Below, in pieces: positions 1 through 11,281 of a stretch of 64,000 nucleotides of DNA. Below the pieces are notes generated by a model, which was given only the letters and a program-made list of their open reading frames with translations, was not told where the DNA came from and did not search any database. Source of the DNA: Blastocladiella emersonii ATCC 22665 (lineage: Eukaryota > Blastocladiomycota > Blastocladiomycetes > Blastocladiales > Blastocladiaceae); the NCBI GenBank assembly GCA_025594325.1, contig JANHCV010000013.1, positions 806,001 through 870,000 of the forward strand, written 5' to 3'. How positions within the stretch are numbered: the stretch's first letter is position 1; the number at the start of each line of letters is the position of its first letter. Both the position numbers and the translations under genes were made by a program.

Positions 1-3000
1 GACCATGAAGCTGCTTGGCATCCTCGGCGCGCTCGACCCGTACAAGCACAAGCAGATCAACCGCCAGGCGACCGACGCGGTCAACGTCATGAACAACATC
101 GACCCGACCGCCATGATGATGATGGGCATCGGCCCGTCACACGAGGACTACTACCCGTCGGTCGCCATCAACGCCCTCATGATCATCTGCCGCGACAACG
201 CGCTGTCGGCGCACCACACGGCCGCCATCAAGGCCGTCATGTACATCTGCAAGACGCTCGGGCTGAAGTGCGTGCCGTTCCTGCCGCAGATCATCCCGCC
301 GCTCCTCGCCATGCTGCGCAGCTCGCTCCCCGCCATGCTCGACTTCTTCTTCCAGGAGCTCGCGCAGCTCGTCCAGGCGGTCGGCGTCCACATGACGTCG
401 TACCTCCCCGACATGATCGCCCTCATCGAGCAGCACGCCAAGACGCTCGAGCTCACGGTCATGACGCTCGTCGAGTCCCTCGCGATCTCGCTCGAGGCCG
501 ACTTCACGGTCCACCTGCCCGTCCTGCTCCCGCACATCCTCGGCATCTTCGACTCGGACCACTCGGAGAACCACCGCGCCACCTTCAAGGTCCTCGACAT
601 CCTGTGCATCGTCGGCGTCGGCCTGCAGGAGTACATGTTCCTCGTCCTGCGCCCGCTGATGCGGCTCATCGAGACGCCCGCCGCCGACCCGGCGATCCGC
701 CGGTACGCCGTCACCGCGCTCGGGTTCATCGTCCAGCGCGTCGCCATCGCCCACCACTCGTCGCGCATCATCCACCCGCTCGTCCGGTGTCTCGCCGCCG
801 CGCCCGCCGATCTGCGCGCGGCGATCATGGACGCGCTCACGGCCCTCATGATGCAGATGCGGTCCGACTTCCTCCTGTTCGTGCCCATCATCCACAAGGC
901 GTATACGCGGCACCGCATCCACCACGCGCCGTACGAGCGGTGCCTCACGCTGCTCCTGCGCAACGAGCCGCCGCCCGAGTTCGCGATCGCGCCGCCGAGC
1001 CCCGTGCGCGTCCCGAATGGTGCCGCGGCGGTGGCGGGCCCCGAGCCGCTGCAGAAGCTGCCCGTCAACCAGGTGCAGCTCAAGCGCGCGTGGGAGACCA
1101 ACCACAAGTCGACAAAGGACGACTGGCTCGAGTGGCTGCGGCGGCTCAGCATCGAGCTGCTCAAAGAGTCGCCGAGCCCGGCGCTGCGCGCGTGTTCCGC
1201 GCTCGTCAGCGTGTACGCGCCCCTCGCGCGGCAGCTGTTCAACGCCGCGTTCGTCAGCTGCTGGGCCGAGCTGTTCGACCAGTACCAGGACGAGCTCGTG
1301 CGCGCGCTCGAGACGGCGCTCACGTCGCCCAACATCCCGCCCGAGATCCTCCAGACGCTGCTCAACCTCGCCGAGTTCATGGAGCACGACGATAAGCCAC
1401 TGCCCATGGACCTCCGCACGCTCGGCATGTACGCGACCAAGTGCCAGGCGTACGCCAAGGCGCTCCACTACAAGGAGCTCGAGTTCATCTCGGAGCCGTC
1501 GACGGCCGCCATCGAGTCGCTCATCTCCATCAACAACTACCTGCAGCAGCCCGACGCGGCCATCGGGATCCTGACGTTCGCGCAGCAGCACCACCAGGTC
1601 AAGCTCAAGGAGAACTGGTACATCAAGCTCGAGCGGTGGGAGGACGGGCTCGAGGCGTTCAAGCGGCGCGCGCGCGAGGACCCGTTCAACTTCTCCATCA
1701 CCTACGGCATCATGAAGTGCCTGCACAAGCTCGGCGAGTGGGAGCAGCTCGCGCACCTGGCGCGCGAAAAGTGGGTCAACGCGTCGTCCGAGGAGCGCCG
1801 CGCCATCGCGCCGTTCGCGGCCGCCGCCGAGTGGGGGCTCGGCCACTGGGAGGCCATGGACGAGTACATTCACGTGCTCAAACCCGAGTCGCCCGACGGG
1901 TCCTTCTTCCGCGCGATCCTCGCCGTCCACCGCAACCTGTTCCCGCAGGCGCAGCAGTTCATCAACAAGACGCGCGAGCTCCTCGACACCGAGTTCACGG
2001 CGCTCGTCGGCGAGTCGTACAACCGCAGCTACGACGTCGTGGTCCGCGTCCAGCTCCTCGCCGAGCTCGAGGAGATCATGCAGTACAAGCGCAACCACGA
2101 CTACCCGCAGGCCCAGGAGATGGTCCGGCTGACCTGGAAGAACCGTCTGCTCGGCACCCAGCGCAGCGTCGAGGTCTGGGACCGCATGCTCAAGGTCCGC
2201 TCCGTCGTCCTGTCGCCGCGCGAGGATACCGAGATGTGGATCAAGTTCTCGTCCCTGTGCCGCAAGTCGGCCCGGTTCGGCCTCTCGCACAAGACGCTCG
2301 TCAACCTCCTCGGGTTCGACCCCGTCCACGCCAACCTCCTCCAGGGCCCGCCGCCCGTCGTCTACGCGTACCTCAAGCACATGTGGGAGACGGGCGACGG
2401 CGGCACCGCCCTCCAGATGCTCCAGGTCTTCACCCAGCGGCTCGCCGAGACGATCACGGTGACGGCGGGGCTCGGCGGAACCGGCGGCTCGGGACCTGCT
2501 GGCGCAGCGGTCGTCGGCGCGATGGGACCCGGCTCGATCCACGCCGCCGCGGCCAAGGCGGCGGCCGCCGCCGTCACCGCGAGTACGGCTGCAGCAGCGG
2601 CTGCGGCCGCCGCCGCCGCGTCGTCGGCCAACGGGCTCGGCGTGTCCGCGACGAGCGGCACCGCGTCGCTCATGGGCGGCGGCGTCGCGGGCGGCAGCAC
2701 CAGCAGCGCGGCGCTCGCGGCGCACTCGGCGGCCGCGTCGGCGAGCTACTTCGGGACCGACAACGTGTCGCAGGCCAAGCTGCTCGCGCGGTGCTACTTC
2801 CGGACCGCCGAGTGGCAGGCGCAGCTGCAGGACAACTGGCCGGCCGAGGGCGCGCGGCACGAGATTCTGCACGGGTACCGGTTCGCGACGCAGTGCGACG
2901 AGACGTGGTACAAGGCGTGGCACGCGTGGGCGCTGGCGAACCTGCAGGTCGTGGCGCACTTCGAGCGGGTCGCGCCCGCGAACCCCGAGGAGTCCAAGGC

Positions 3001-5164
3001 CGTGATCGCGTCGCACGTCGTGCCCGCGCTCCAGGGGTTCGTCCACTCGATCGCGCTGTCCAAGGACGGCGACTCGCTCCAGGACACGCTGCGCCTGCTC
3101 ACGCTGTGGTTCAAGTACGGGCACCTGCCCGACGTGCACAAGACCATCGTCGACGGGTACAACAACATCACCATCGACACGTGGCTCCAGGTCATCCCGC
3201 AGCTCATCGCCCGCATCCACACGCCGTCCGTCAACGTGCGCCGGCTCATCCACCAGCTCCTGTGCGACGTCGGCAAGGAGCACCCGCAGGCGCTCATCTA
3301 CTCGCTCATGGTCGCGTCGAAATCGCCGTCGAACCAGCGCCGCGCCGCCGCCCTCGCCATCATGGACAAGATGCGCATGTACCGCGCCGACCTCGTCGAG
3401 CAGGGGCTGCTCGTCTCGCAGGAACTCATCCGCGTCGCGATCCTCTGGCACGAGCAGTGGCACGAGGCCCTCGAGGAGGCGTCAAGGCTCTACTACGGCG
3501 AGGGCAACGCCGACGCCATGATCGCCACGCTCGCGCCGCTCCATGACATGATGGCGCGCGGGCCCGAGACGCTCCGCGAGATTTCGTTTTACCACGCGTT
3601 CGGCCGCGACCTCGCTGAGGCCCACGAGTGGTGCGTCAAGTTCCTCGCGACGCGCGACAAGGACGATATCAACCAGGCGTGGGACCTGTACTTTGGCGTG
3701 TTCAAGCGCATCAACAAGCAGCTCACGCAGCTGTCGACGCTCGAGCTGCAGTACATCTCGCCGGCCCTGCTCGCCGCCAAGAACCTTGACCTCGCGGTCC
3801 CCGGATCGTACCGGTCGGGCGCGCCCGTGGTCAAGATCCGGCGGTTCTCGCCGCAGCTGCAGATGTTCATGACCAAGCAGCGGCCGCGGCGGCTCACGAT
3901 CCACGGCGACGACGGCAAGGACTACAACTACCTGCTCAAGGGCCACGAGGACATCCGGCAGGACGAGCGCGTCATGCAGTTCTTTGGGCTCGTCAACCAG
4001 CTGCTCGAGAACGACGCCGAGACATTCAAGCGGCACCTCAACATCACCCGGTTCCCGATCATCCCGCTGTCGCCCAACTCGGGCCTCATTGGGTGGGTCC
4101 CGCACTGCGACACGCTGCACACGCTGATCCGCGACTACCGCGAGTCGCGCAAGATCCTCCTCAACATCGAGCACCGGCTCATGGTCCAGATGGCCCCCGA
4201 GTACGACCAGCTCCCGCTCATGCAGAAGATCGAGGTGTTCGAGTACGCGCTCGAGAACACGACCGGCCAGGACCTGTACAAGGTGCTGTGGCTCAAGTCC
4301 AAGAACTCGGAGGCCTGGCTCGACCGACGCACCAACTACACGCGCTCGCTCGCCGTCATGTCCATGGTCGGCTACGTCCTCGGGCTCGGCGACCGCCACC
4401 CGTCGAACCTCATGCTCGACCGCTTCTCGGGCAAGGTCGTGCACATCGACTTTGGCGACTGCTTCGAGGTCGCCATGCTGCGCGACAAGTTCCCCGAGAA
4501 GATCCCGTTCCGCCTCACCCGCATGCTCATCAACGCCATGGAGGTGTCCGGCATCGAGGGCTCGTTCCGCATCACGTCCGAGCACGTCATGCGCGTCCTC
4601 CGCGAGAACAAGGACAGTCTCATGGCCGTCCTCGAGGCGTTCGTCTACGACCCGCTCATCAACTGGCGGCTCATGACAAACCCGAGTCCGCGCGCGGGTA
4701 CGCTTTTTTTGCGGGTTGTGGTCGCGTTGCATTGAGTCGCTGACTGACTCGCTCGCTCGCTCGCGCGCGTGTGTAGACAAGAAGCAGAAGAACGCGGACC
4801 TGCTCGACGACGGCAAGTCGGCCGCGTTCAGCGGCAAGCGCAACCAGGCCAACGAGTCCGAGCTGATCCAGCGTACGTTCCTTCTGATCTCGCTTCGCCC
4901 GCGACCCCACTCGCTCGCTCACTCACACCTCACGCACGACCCGTTCGTGTAGCTGAAGACGACCAGTCGGCGCAATACAAGCCCGAGGCGCTCAACACGC
5001 GCGCGGTGCAGGTCGTGCACCGCGTGTCCAACAAGCTCACCGGACGCGACTTCAAGCCGAACCAGGTGCTCGACGTCCCCTCGCAGGTCGACAAGCTCAT
5101 CGTCCAGGCCACGAGTCTCGAGAACCTGTGCCTGTGCTACATCGGCTGGTGCGCGTTTTGGTAA
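1..5164 (+). CDS. TOR: TOR serine/threonine kinase (5' truncated by window edge)
   Basis: PIKK-family kinase that forms TORC1/TORC2 and controls growth. The reading frame is open from the first base, so the N-terminal HEAT repeats lie outside the window. Visible in order: HEAT repeats, the FAT domain, an FRB domain starting near residue 1139 of the visible part ([17 protein letters not shown]), the kinase core (GLGDRHPSN near 1460, HIDFGDCFE near 1480) and a C-terminal FATC ending in CYIGWCAFW. Two introns restore the frame: 4698-4776 and 4873-4952, giving exons 1-4697, 4777-4872 and 4953-5164. The FRB serine of EEASRLY and the W and F of [10 protein letters not shown], contacts for FKBP12-rapamycin in other TORs, are present, so rapamycin sensitivity is expected (inference). 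An Ala/Gly-rich insert of about 110 residues interrupts the FAT domain (nt 2460-2750). Identification rests on near-colinear similarity to mTOR known from the family. Confidence 0.97.
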
Positions 5165-5273
5165 GTTGGGAGGAGGAGTAGAATCCGTAGAAAGTTTTGT
5201 ATTCAATCATCGAGTCGTGATGCGCAACGGGGGGAACTGAGCAGGAGGGAAAGGCGGAACGCGTCTCGCGGCG

Positions 5274-5296
5274 ATCACATGATATCGCGACGCGTC
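5274..5296 (-). promoter_or_regulatory. Composite motif, orphan copy
   Basis: Read on the minus strand this is GACGCGTC, five bases, then ATCATGTGAT. It differs at only the last base from the copy at 11144-11166 upstream of a DUF4470 gene. Its downstream side faces the TOR 3' end, so no gene is in the expected place. It may be a relic of a lost gene or serve an unannotated transcript. Confidence 0.5.
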
Positions 5297-5309
5297 CCGC
5301 GCCGTGCTC

Positions 5310-5465
5310 GCATGCACGATCAGTGGTCCCACTCCACCGGAGCCATCGATGCGCGAATTTCGACAGCGCGCTGCGACGTGCAAGTACTGAGGGCGTCGCG
5401 CGTACGAGGGCCGCGGACCTTTCACGGCACCCGCGCGCGCGACGCCCGAACAGCGCGCAGTCAAG
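5310..5465. repeat. Diverged direct repeat, copy 1
   Basis: Related to 6290-6450. The best-conserved part is around 5395-5462 (cacgg-caccc-gcgcgcgacgcc-gaacagcgcg). On the minus strand both copies translate to about 52 codons that align without a gap (for example TARCxGVARxGAVK), although neither has a start codon or other gene features. Confidence 0.5.
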
Positions 5466-6289
5466 ATGCGTTTCATAAGCTTGGTGGGAGAGGACGGTGA
5501 TGAGTGCAATCGCTGGGAGCCGCTTCCAACACTACGGAGGGGATGGGGATGGTCAGACACTCGTCGCGGAGTGCGGGGGCGGGAGCCGCGTACCAATGCC
5601 AGGGCTCCAGCAGTTCAAACTAAGGCTTCTTAGACGTCGATAGCATGTGAAGCATTGACGGAAGCTGAGAGGGGTACCACGTCGTGTGCGAGCAAACGCT
5701 TTTCAACACCGCTGGTACAGGCGCGGACCCGATCGTTCTTGGTCACCGCTTCAAGTCAGCCATCACAGATGAGCGCGTGGACCCCGTTGAAGTACACAGA
5801 GAAACTCGCCAGCGTTCGGCCGCGGGCGACCAAGGTGGCAGTCGTGCAGTGACTGAGACGGCTCGTGAACGCATGGAGCGTGACATCCCGCTTCACCGCT
5901 CGATGTACAAAGAAAAAAACTCAAGAATTCGAAAGTCGGTTGCAAAAGATTAAGCCCCGGAATACCCGCTGAAAAGAGCTCGCGCGTCGTGTGTGCGAAA
6001 TCGCGAGCGTGGGAACCGAACCACGAGACTGCACGATGCGCGCCATTCAGGACGAAGGGGCCAGAATCTGCAAGATATCGGTGCCGCGGAGACGTTGCAT
6101 AAAGTGTGGTCTAGTTTCATGGGATGTGGGTCAGGGAACAAGGAGAAGCAGGACCGAGCACGCGTCGAGGCAGCAGCAGGGCACCACCACCACTCACCGC
6201 CCGGCACGTGCGGATGACCGTCGCGCGGCCCACATCTGTCCCACCGCGGCCGCATCGGGACGCGACACGTCTTTCACGCACAGCGGAAT

Positions 6290-6450
6290 CGCTCGCATGT
6301 GAGCTCGGGTACCCCAGCCCGACACAGCCAACAACGCTCGAGTCACGACCACGTGCCGCGATGTCAAAGATGAGAGGGCGCCACGCGCGAGAGAGTCGCG
6401 GCTTTTTCACGGCGCCCACGCGCGCGACGCCCAAGCAGCGCGCGGTCGGA
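6290..6450. repeat. Diverged direct repeat, copy 2
   Basis: Partner of 5310-5465, in the same orientation. The shared core (6390-6448) includes cacggcgccc and gcgcgacgccca. It could be a non-coding repeat or a pair of decayed exons. Confidence 0.5.
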
Positions 6451-7196
6451 ACAAACGTTGTAATCTTGTTGGCTGTAAGCATTTCAAAAACCAAAGGCTA
6501 AGGATCCTTGGGACTCTAGCATGGGGGTTGGGGCTATCAGAGTCGCGGTCGAGAGCTCAAGCGGCAAGGCAGCGTACCGTTCCTCGCTTCCAGGGGACTG
6601 GATTCAGAACACGGTGTAACCGTTGTGGTCAGTGAGTGAGCTTGTCGGCCGGGTGAAGTGGAACACCATTGTGAGCACACGATGAGAATGCTGGGTGTGG
6701 GATCCAGCGTAGTCGCAATCGAACATTGACCTCGTGCCGCAGCAGCTGCCACACGTCGTCTCTTGATCACACTATGTGCTCTCGTCATGGCAGGGACGGC
6801 GAGTGGCATCCGGCTGAGGTTCTGGACCTCGAAGATACGCCGGTCAAGTCATATGAGCAAAAGCCTGAGTGGTAGGCACGCTTTATGAAGAAGTTGCGCG
6901 TGAAAGCATGAGGCGAAGGGCAACGGCCTGGATTCGCCTCGCTGCTGCCACACTTGAAGCACAGAAAAATCGCAAGGCGGGTGTAAAGACTGCATTGAGT
7001 TTTAGGCGCTGCCGACGCGTCGAGGCTGTTCCAAGTTGATGCGAGCTACTCGCCGTCCAACACGAAAAATGCGGCTACTGGCGCAGCCAATGTTCCATAA
7101 ACGCGTTGCGACATCTCCCGTCTAATTTCATGCGATATACATTCGGGTGAGAGAGCAGGCGTTCGGGCGGCCGTCGCTTCGCCTTGGTGCGCGCGC

Positions 7197-7224
7197 GTCA
7201 CCTGATGAACTCGCGGGACGCGTC
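7197..7224 (-). promoter_or_regulatory. Composite motif variant with 10-nt spacer
   Basis: On the minus strand: GACGCGTC, ten bases, ATCAGGTGAC. The two half-sites match the copy at 31305-31327 but the spacer is five bases longer. It lies beyond the 3' end of the ankyrin-like gene, so its target is unclear. Confidence 0.4.
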
Positions 7225-7383
7225 GCTCATCTGCAGCGAATCCTGCGAACACGGGCTCTCAGTGGGTTTCAAGGGTAGAAGCGCTCTGAAGTTAACAGGT
7301 AGCCACGAACAGCGGGAGGCGGACGCAAGCGAGCATTTATTGATGGATAAGCGACGGAAGCCCAGCTGGATCGGCAGAGGCCA

Positions 7384-8310
7384 TCAAAGCCAGCCACCGT
7401 AGCGCCACCAGTTCTCGGTCTCGACCGTGTACTGATGGAAGTTGCGCGACACGAGGTTAAGGTCAAACCAGGCCCCTCCGAACTTGCGGAGCAGCTTGCT
7501 GATCATGTCCGTCTCTCCGATCAGCGAAAGCGCGTGAAGCGCGTTCTCCGCGACGGGCACTTTGGGGTACTTGAGCCACCAGTAAGCTGCGCAGGGTGCG
7601 TCGTTTTGCATCGCGAGCACGATCGGGTTGCGGGGCACCAGCCCGCTGAGATCGAGTGCCTCGTTCAGCACGTCGAGCATCGCAACGTCGTTGCTGGTCG
7701 TCGCGACCTCAATCGAGTGAGCCGACGGCCACAGGGTCTTGCCGCTGGAATGCTCCCACCACTTGACAGTCTTGACGTGCCCGTTCTGGATGGCGAGGTC
7801 GAGCGCCTGGTTCGTGCACAGCAGGTCGCCGCCGCACACGGTCTTCCACCACGACAGCATGGTGTTGTCGCCGCGCGCCGATGCGCCGTCGACCGCGCGC
7901 GTCGAGTACCGCATCGGCAGCCGCGGATCCTGCTGCGTCCGCCACCATTTTAGGACGTGGAAGTGCCCGTTGATGGACGCCTCGTCAAGCGCGTTCACCG
8001 AGTACTCTAGCGGACCAGTCGTCTCGAGCCACGCGCGCAGCACGTCGAGGTTTCCCTCGGCCGCGGCCCGTCCGATTGAGATTTCGGGGACGGACGGAGG
8101 CGGCGGCGGCAACTGCACCGGGACGGCCTCGATGCTGAGCAGTTTGGCACGCAGCATGCCGTTCTCGGCCTTGAGCTCCTGGGCGCGCGCCATGTCCTCG
8201 CCGTGGATAGCCCACACGCCCTGGTTCTCTGCGCGCAGCTGCTCGAGCTCAGTGCGCAGGCTCGCGGTCTCGGCCTCGAGCGCAGCAATACGAGCACGCT
8301 CTTGACGACC
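7384..8310 (-). CDS. Ankyrin-like repeat protein with N-terminal coiled coil (5' end unresolved)
   Basis: Protein of about 308 residues in one open exon. The first 60 residues are a coiled coil with heptad Leu/Ala (AALEAETASLRTELEQLRAE, then AQELKAENGMLRAKL), followed by a proline run. Then come about seven degenerate ankyrin-type helical repeats of the form A-x-x-xG-(N/H)-(L/F)-x-VL-(R/K)-WW, for example EASINGHFHVLKWW and LAIQNGHVKTVKWW. These WW-rich repeats are typical of large ankyrin-like families in zoosporic fungi and amoebae. An in-frame stop lies directly before 8310, coincident with a splice-acceptor-like TAG, so an upstream exon is expected. I could not find one before the oppositely oriented gene at 8479. 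The first in-frame ATG is at 8193. The gene may be 5' truncated. Function unknown; a protein-binding scaffold is likely. Confidence 0.7.
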   Translation of the reverse strand, partial: GRQERARIAALEAETASLRTELEQLRAENQGVWAIHGEDMARAQELKAENGMLRAKLLSIEAVPVQLPPPPPSVPEISIGRAAAEGNLDVLRAWLETTGPLEYSVNALDEASINGHFHVLKWWRTQQDPRLPMRYSTRAVDGASARGDNTMLSWWKTVCGGDLLCTNQALDLAIQNGHVKTVKWWEHSSGKTLWPSAHSIEVATTSNDVAMLDVLNEALDLSGLVPRNPIVLAMQNDAPCAAYWWLKYPKVPVAENALHALSLIGETDMISKLLRKFGGAWFDLNLVSRNFHQYTVETENWWRYGGWL

Positions 8311-8478
8311 CTATTTTTCGGTCTGGCGTGAGGACACAATTTGCAAGATGGCGGACTCGATTGGCCGGACCTGATTTCTGGGCCGCTTCCAGCTCTCCCG
8401 CGAGTAAGGTGTGTACGACAACTGACGTCGCTTCTGGGTTTCGGGGCATACTAATGGAATCGCCACTGAATCATGTAG

Positions 8479-9256
8479 CTACGAATGCTGGCTTCTCGTT
8501 GATAAGGATGAGGGCAACCGCTTCTCGTGCACCGTAGAGGAGCCGAACGGTTTGTGCTTCAACGACAACCCTCCGCTCAAAGACTTGCAGCTTTGCCAGG
8601 ACGGGAGTTCCGTGACTCGGACTTCGACTTCAACTTCGAGCACGCGCGCCTCGACGATCACGCCAACGTCAACGTCGACTCGATCAACGACGGCTCGATC
8701 CACGACGGCCCGATCCGCGACGGCTGCTTCGGATTTGGTTGCCGCGACCGCCACGACAGCCCAACGGCGCTCGAACAAGGCGACGGCTGTTACCGTCGCA
8801 TCGGACGCAGGCGTTTTGCCGCCGACCAGTTCGGTCGCCCTTCTGCCAACGGCGACGGCTGACACGCCATCAACGCTGCTTATTCTCGGTATCGCAATCC
8901 CCGTCGCTCTCATTCTTGCTATCGTCGCCGCTGCATTTATAATTTATCGCCGCGGCTCACGCGACTCTGCCGTGGCCACTCGGGGCACACTGCAGGCTAA
9001 TCAGCGTCAAGCTCGGCAACTTTCTGCCGCTCGCTCCGTGGATCGCCCGACCCCGCACCTTTCGCCGCGCTACGTTGCTCTACCTGTCGCACGATCCGTC
9101 GCCGTTCCCGCTACGACTGTTGCACTTGATGCCGAGGAACCGTTCCTCCCCACTGTGCCTGCTCGCAAAGACGTCAGCGTGGAGCACGCTCGCTTGGAAC
9201 CAGCTGAGCCTGATGTCGATGAAGGCACTCTCTTTCTTCCTCAGACTTCCCGGTAA
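8479..9256 (+). CDS. Single-pass membrane protein with Ser/Thr-rich stalk (5' exon unresolved)
   Basis: The main exon starts after a CATGTAG acceptor preceded by a TACTAAT branch-like site at 8449-8455. It encodes a short Cys-containing segment (YECWLLVDKDEG, FSCTVEEPNGLC, LQLCQ), then a Ser/Thr-rich stalk of about 60 residues likely to be O-glycosylated. Next is one transmembrane helix (about 23 residues starting LLILGIAIPVALILA), a basic YRRGSR stop-transfer and a cytoplasmic tail of about 95 residues rich in acidic and proline residues. The first exon, probably with a signal peptide, is not resolved: candidate donors lie at 8404 and 8409 but neither gives a start codon. The design recalls surface sensors or adhesins (inference). 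No family recognised. Confidence 0.55.
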
Positions 9257-9721
9257 AATCAGTAGTAATTGACATCAATCTCGAGGATCATATCATATTT
9301 TGTCTTTTCCCCCAATGTTGCCTCTGTTTCGTGTCAGTTAAACAGCGTCAGTCAGCCCCTCGGCACCCAAATTTTAGAGCAGCTGTTTGAACATCACTAT
9401 GAGTGCAAGAAACAACGCGGCGAAGCGAGCAAATCCAGCAGCAGGATGTTTTGAACTTCGACCTCGTTGCAGTCTCAGCTTGGCGAGATGATCAACGCGT
9501 GGTCACGTGAGTGGCGCGAGCCAATCTGATGGCATTGAAGTCGGTGATGAGCGAATCAACAAAGTACGAGCACGACCGCGCTTATTGTGGCCATTGATAT
9601 TGTTATTCGCGTAGTTGTTGAGCTAACATGCTGCATTCACTGCCGATATTCGTTGAATGCGGCCATACTCTTGCACTGGCCGCCGTGATGTGGCGGGGGT
9701 GGGTCTCGGCAAGATGTGCAC

Positions 9722-11015
9722 ATGTATGCAAGCGAGAGAAATCTAGTCTGGGCGGGGACGGCCGAGTCCAAACGGCAAATGCTTGACTGGCTCATCGTTC
9801 GCGGGTGGACTGAAATGACCGACCATCAACAGCTCAGTACTCTCGTGCACACGTTTGCCCGTGATGGACTTCACACACCACCTGTATCTCAGGTACTGAC
9901 GCAGCTAGGCCTAGTCGTGTTTGGCAACGGCGGAAATCCTTCACTTGCGCTTGTCCCCGCTTCTGACTATCTCGTCAAGTGCATCTATCCCAAAGTCGAG
10001 CTGACGCCTGACCAGTTTGAAATCGTTTTGGAGTACCGTGATCGGCTTCAGATCAGTTCGGAGGTCTGGGGTAAAGTGATCGCCAGGACGATGCGAGGGC
10101 GCACCTGGCCCGTTGACATGATTCGCCGCAAGCTTAGCGTAGTTGAGTTAGCCAGCGCGTTCGTCAATGGTACACCTGTCCGCTGTCACATTCTCTCGCC
10201 CAACTAACAAGAATGAGTCTCCTTGACATTTAGCGATGGAAACCATCCTCTCAGAGCAACGACAGCCCCACAATCCTTCCAGCACCCAGTCAGCCGCTTG
10301 GCCAACCGCAGCGCAAGAAGTCGTGTTTTACGCTCACGACTCGAATCTTGGCGACCTGTCTGAACAGTTTGGAGCTGTACTCGCTCAGAACGAGCCTGAA
10401 ATTTCGCTCGCTTTGCTGCTCAACCGTAGAATGGTTGCAGATCCGGCCGACCATTTCGCGATCCTGGCTCAAGCACTTCGTAACGTCGGTGCTCAAGCTG
10501 GAGTACTTACATCGGTGACAGAATCCGTTGCGTGGATTTCCAGCGTCGCACTCGTTTCTCCCGCCTCTCGCGAGCGCTCCCTCGAACTCATTGCTGAGAC
10601 GGGCATCGCATCTCACCTGCTCAGTGCCATGCTCTGGCTGTCTGCATCGAACGTTGAGCCTAGCGAGCGCTCTGCGCCTGCCCTTAAAATTTGCTTTCAC
10701 TGTCCGATCACGTACCAGTCTGCGTGGCGCGATGAGCTTGACGCGCTGCTTCTCGGCTTCCCTCACACGCTCCGCAGCATTGAGCCTAGTAATTTCTACA
10801 GCGCAACAAATCAACAACCGACGTCGCTGGCCCAGGGTCTGGGAGCAGCACTCGAGCGCGAGGTCCACAACACGTGCTGCGCTCGCCGCGCTCAAAACGG
10901 GGGACAGACGCGTCATCTTCTCGCAGCGCTCGCTTGGGCTGACCGTGAATGGCTTTACGGCGTCATCAAGGCGAACGGTCCCGTTCCGACGAATGTGAAC
11001 GATGCGCTGCACTGA
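9722..11015 (+). CDS. Helical-repeat protein of the local F-box-like family
   Basis: Two exons, 9722-10169 and 10234-11015. The intron at 10170-10233 has GTACAC, a CTAAC branch site at 10203 and TTTAG, and joins the frames exactly (phase 1), giving about 409 residues. The C-terminal half resembles the product of 27404-29410 on the minus strand: both have a D-x(3)-HFAIL or EIL helix followed by ETGxAxHxLSAxL and AxN. This copy lacks a recognisable F-box N-terminus, which may be missing or on an unresolved upstream exon. The first in-frame ATG is at 9722. An ACGCGT and a TCACGTGA lie side by side at 9495-9511, about 215 bp upstream. Function unknown. Confidence 0.65.
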
Positions 11016-11143
11016 TGTTTTCATTAACGTTTGAATACTTCACGTGATTTTCTCATCAGTTTCCAGCCCAGAATATCTGCTGCTCATCCCAACCGTTCGT
11101 TTATCGCATCGCGAGATGTCCCGCGAGTCGATGTCTCGAGGGC

Positions 11144-11166
11144 GACGCGTCGCGATATCATGTGAC
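11144..11166 (+). promoter_or_regulatory. Composite promoter motif of DUF4470 copy 1
   Basis: GACGCGTC, five bases, ATCATGTGAC, ending 115 bp before the ATG at 11282 and pointing at the gene. The first half contains the MCB core ACGCGT, the second an E-box-type CATGTG. Similar copies lie upstream of other island genes. Confidence 0.7.
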
Positions 11167-11281
11167 ATCACCTGGCCCGTTCCCACGTCGCAAGCGAGAG
11201 CGGGGCGACTCGTGGCTCGTCCATCCTTCTGCACGACCCCCAGCCCCACTCAATGTTAAACTCATGAAATAACTTGCTGCA

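Larger units (their letters stand above)
5165..7383. other. Intergenic stretch, no convincing gene
   Basis: About 2.2 kb between TOR and the ankyrin-like gene. Open frames here are short and carry no recognisable domain. It holds one copy of the composite promoter-type motif (5274-5296), a variant with a longer spacer (7197-7224) and a pair of related segments (5310-5465 and 6290-6450), all listed separately. Confidence 0.6.

Noticed and set aside
137-3463. 1,108-codon antisense open frame across TOR
   Set aside because: It mirrors codon structure of the plus-strand kinase gene, is Arg/Glu/Val repetitive and has no domain; a GC-driven shadow.
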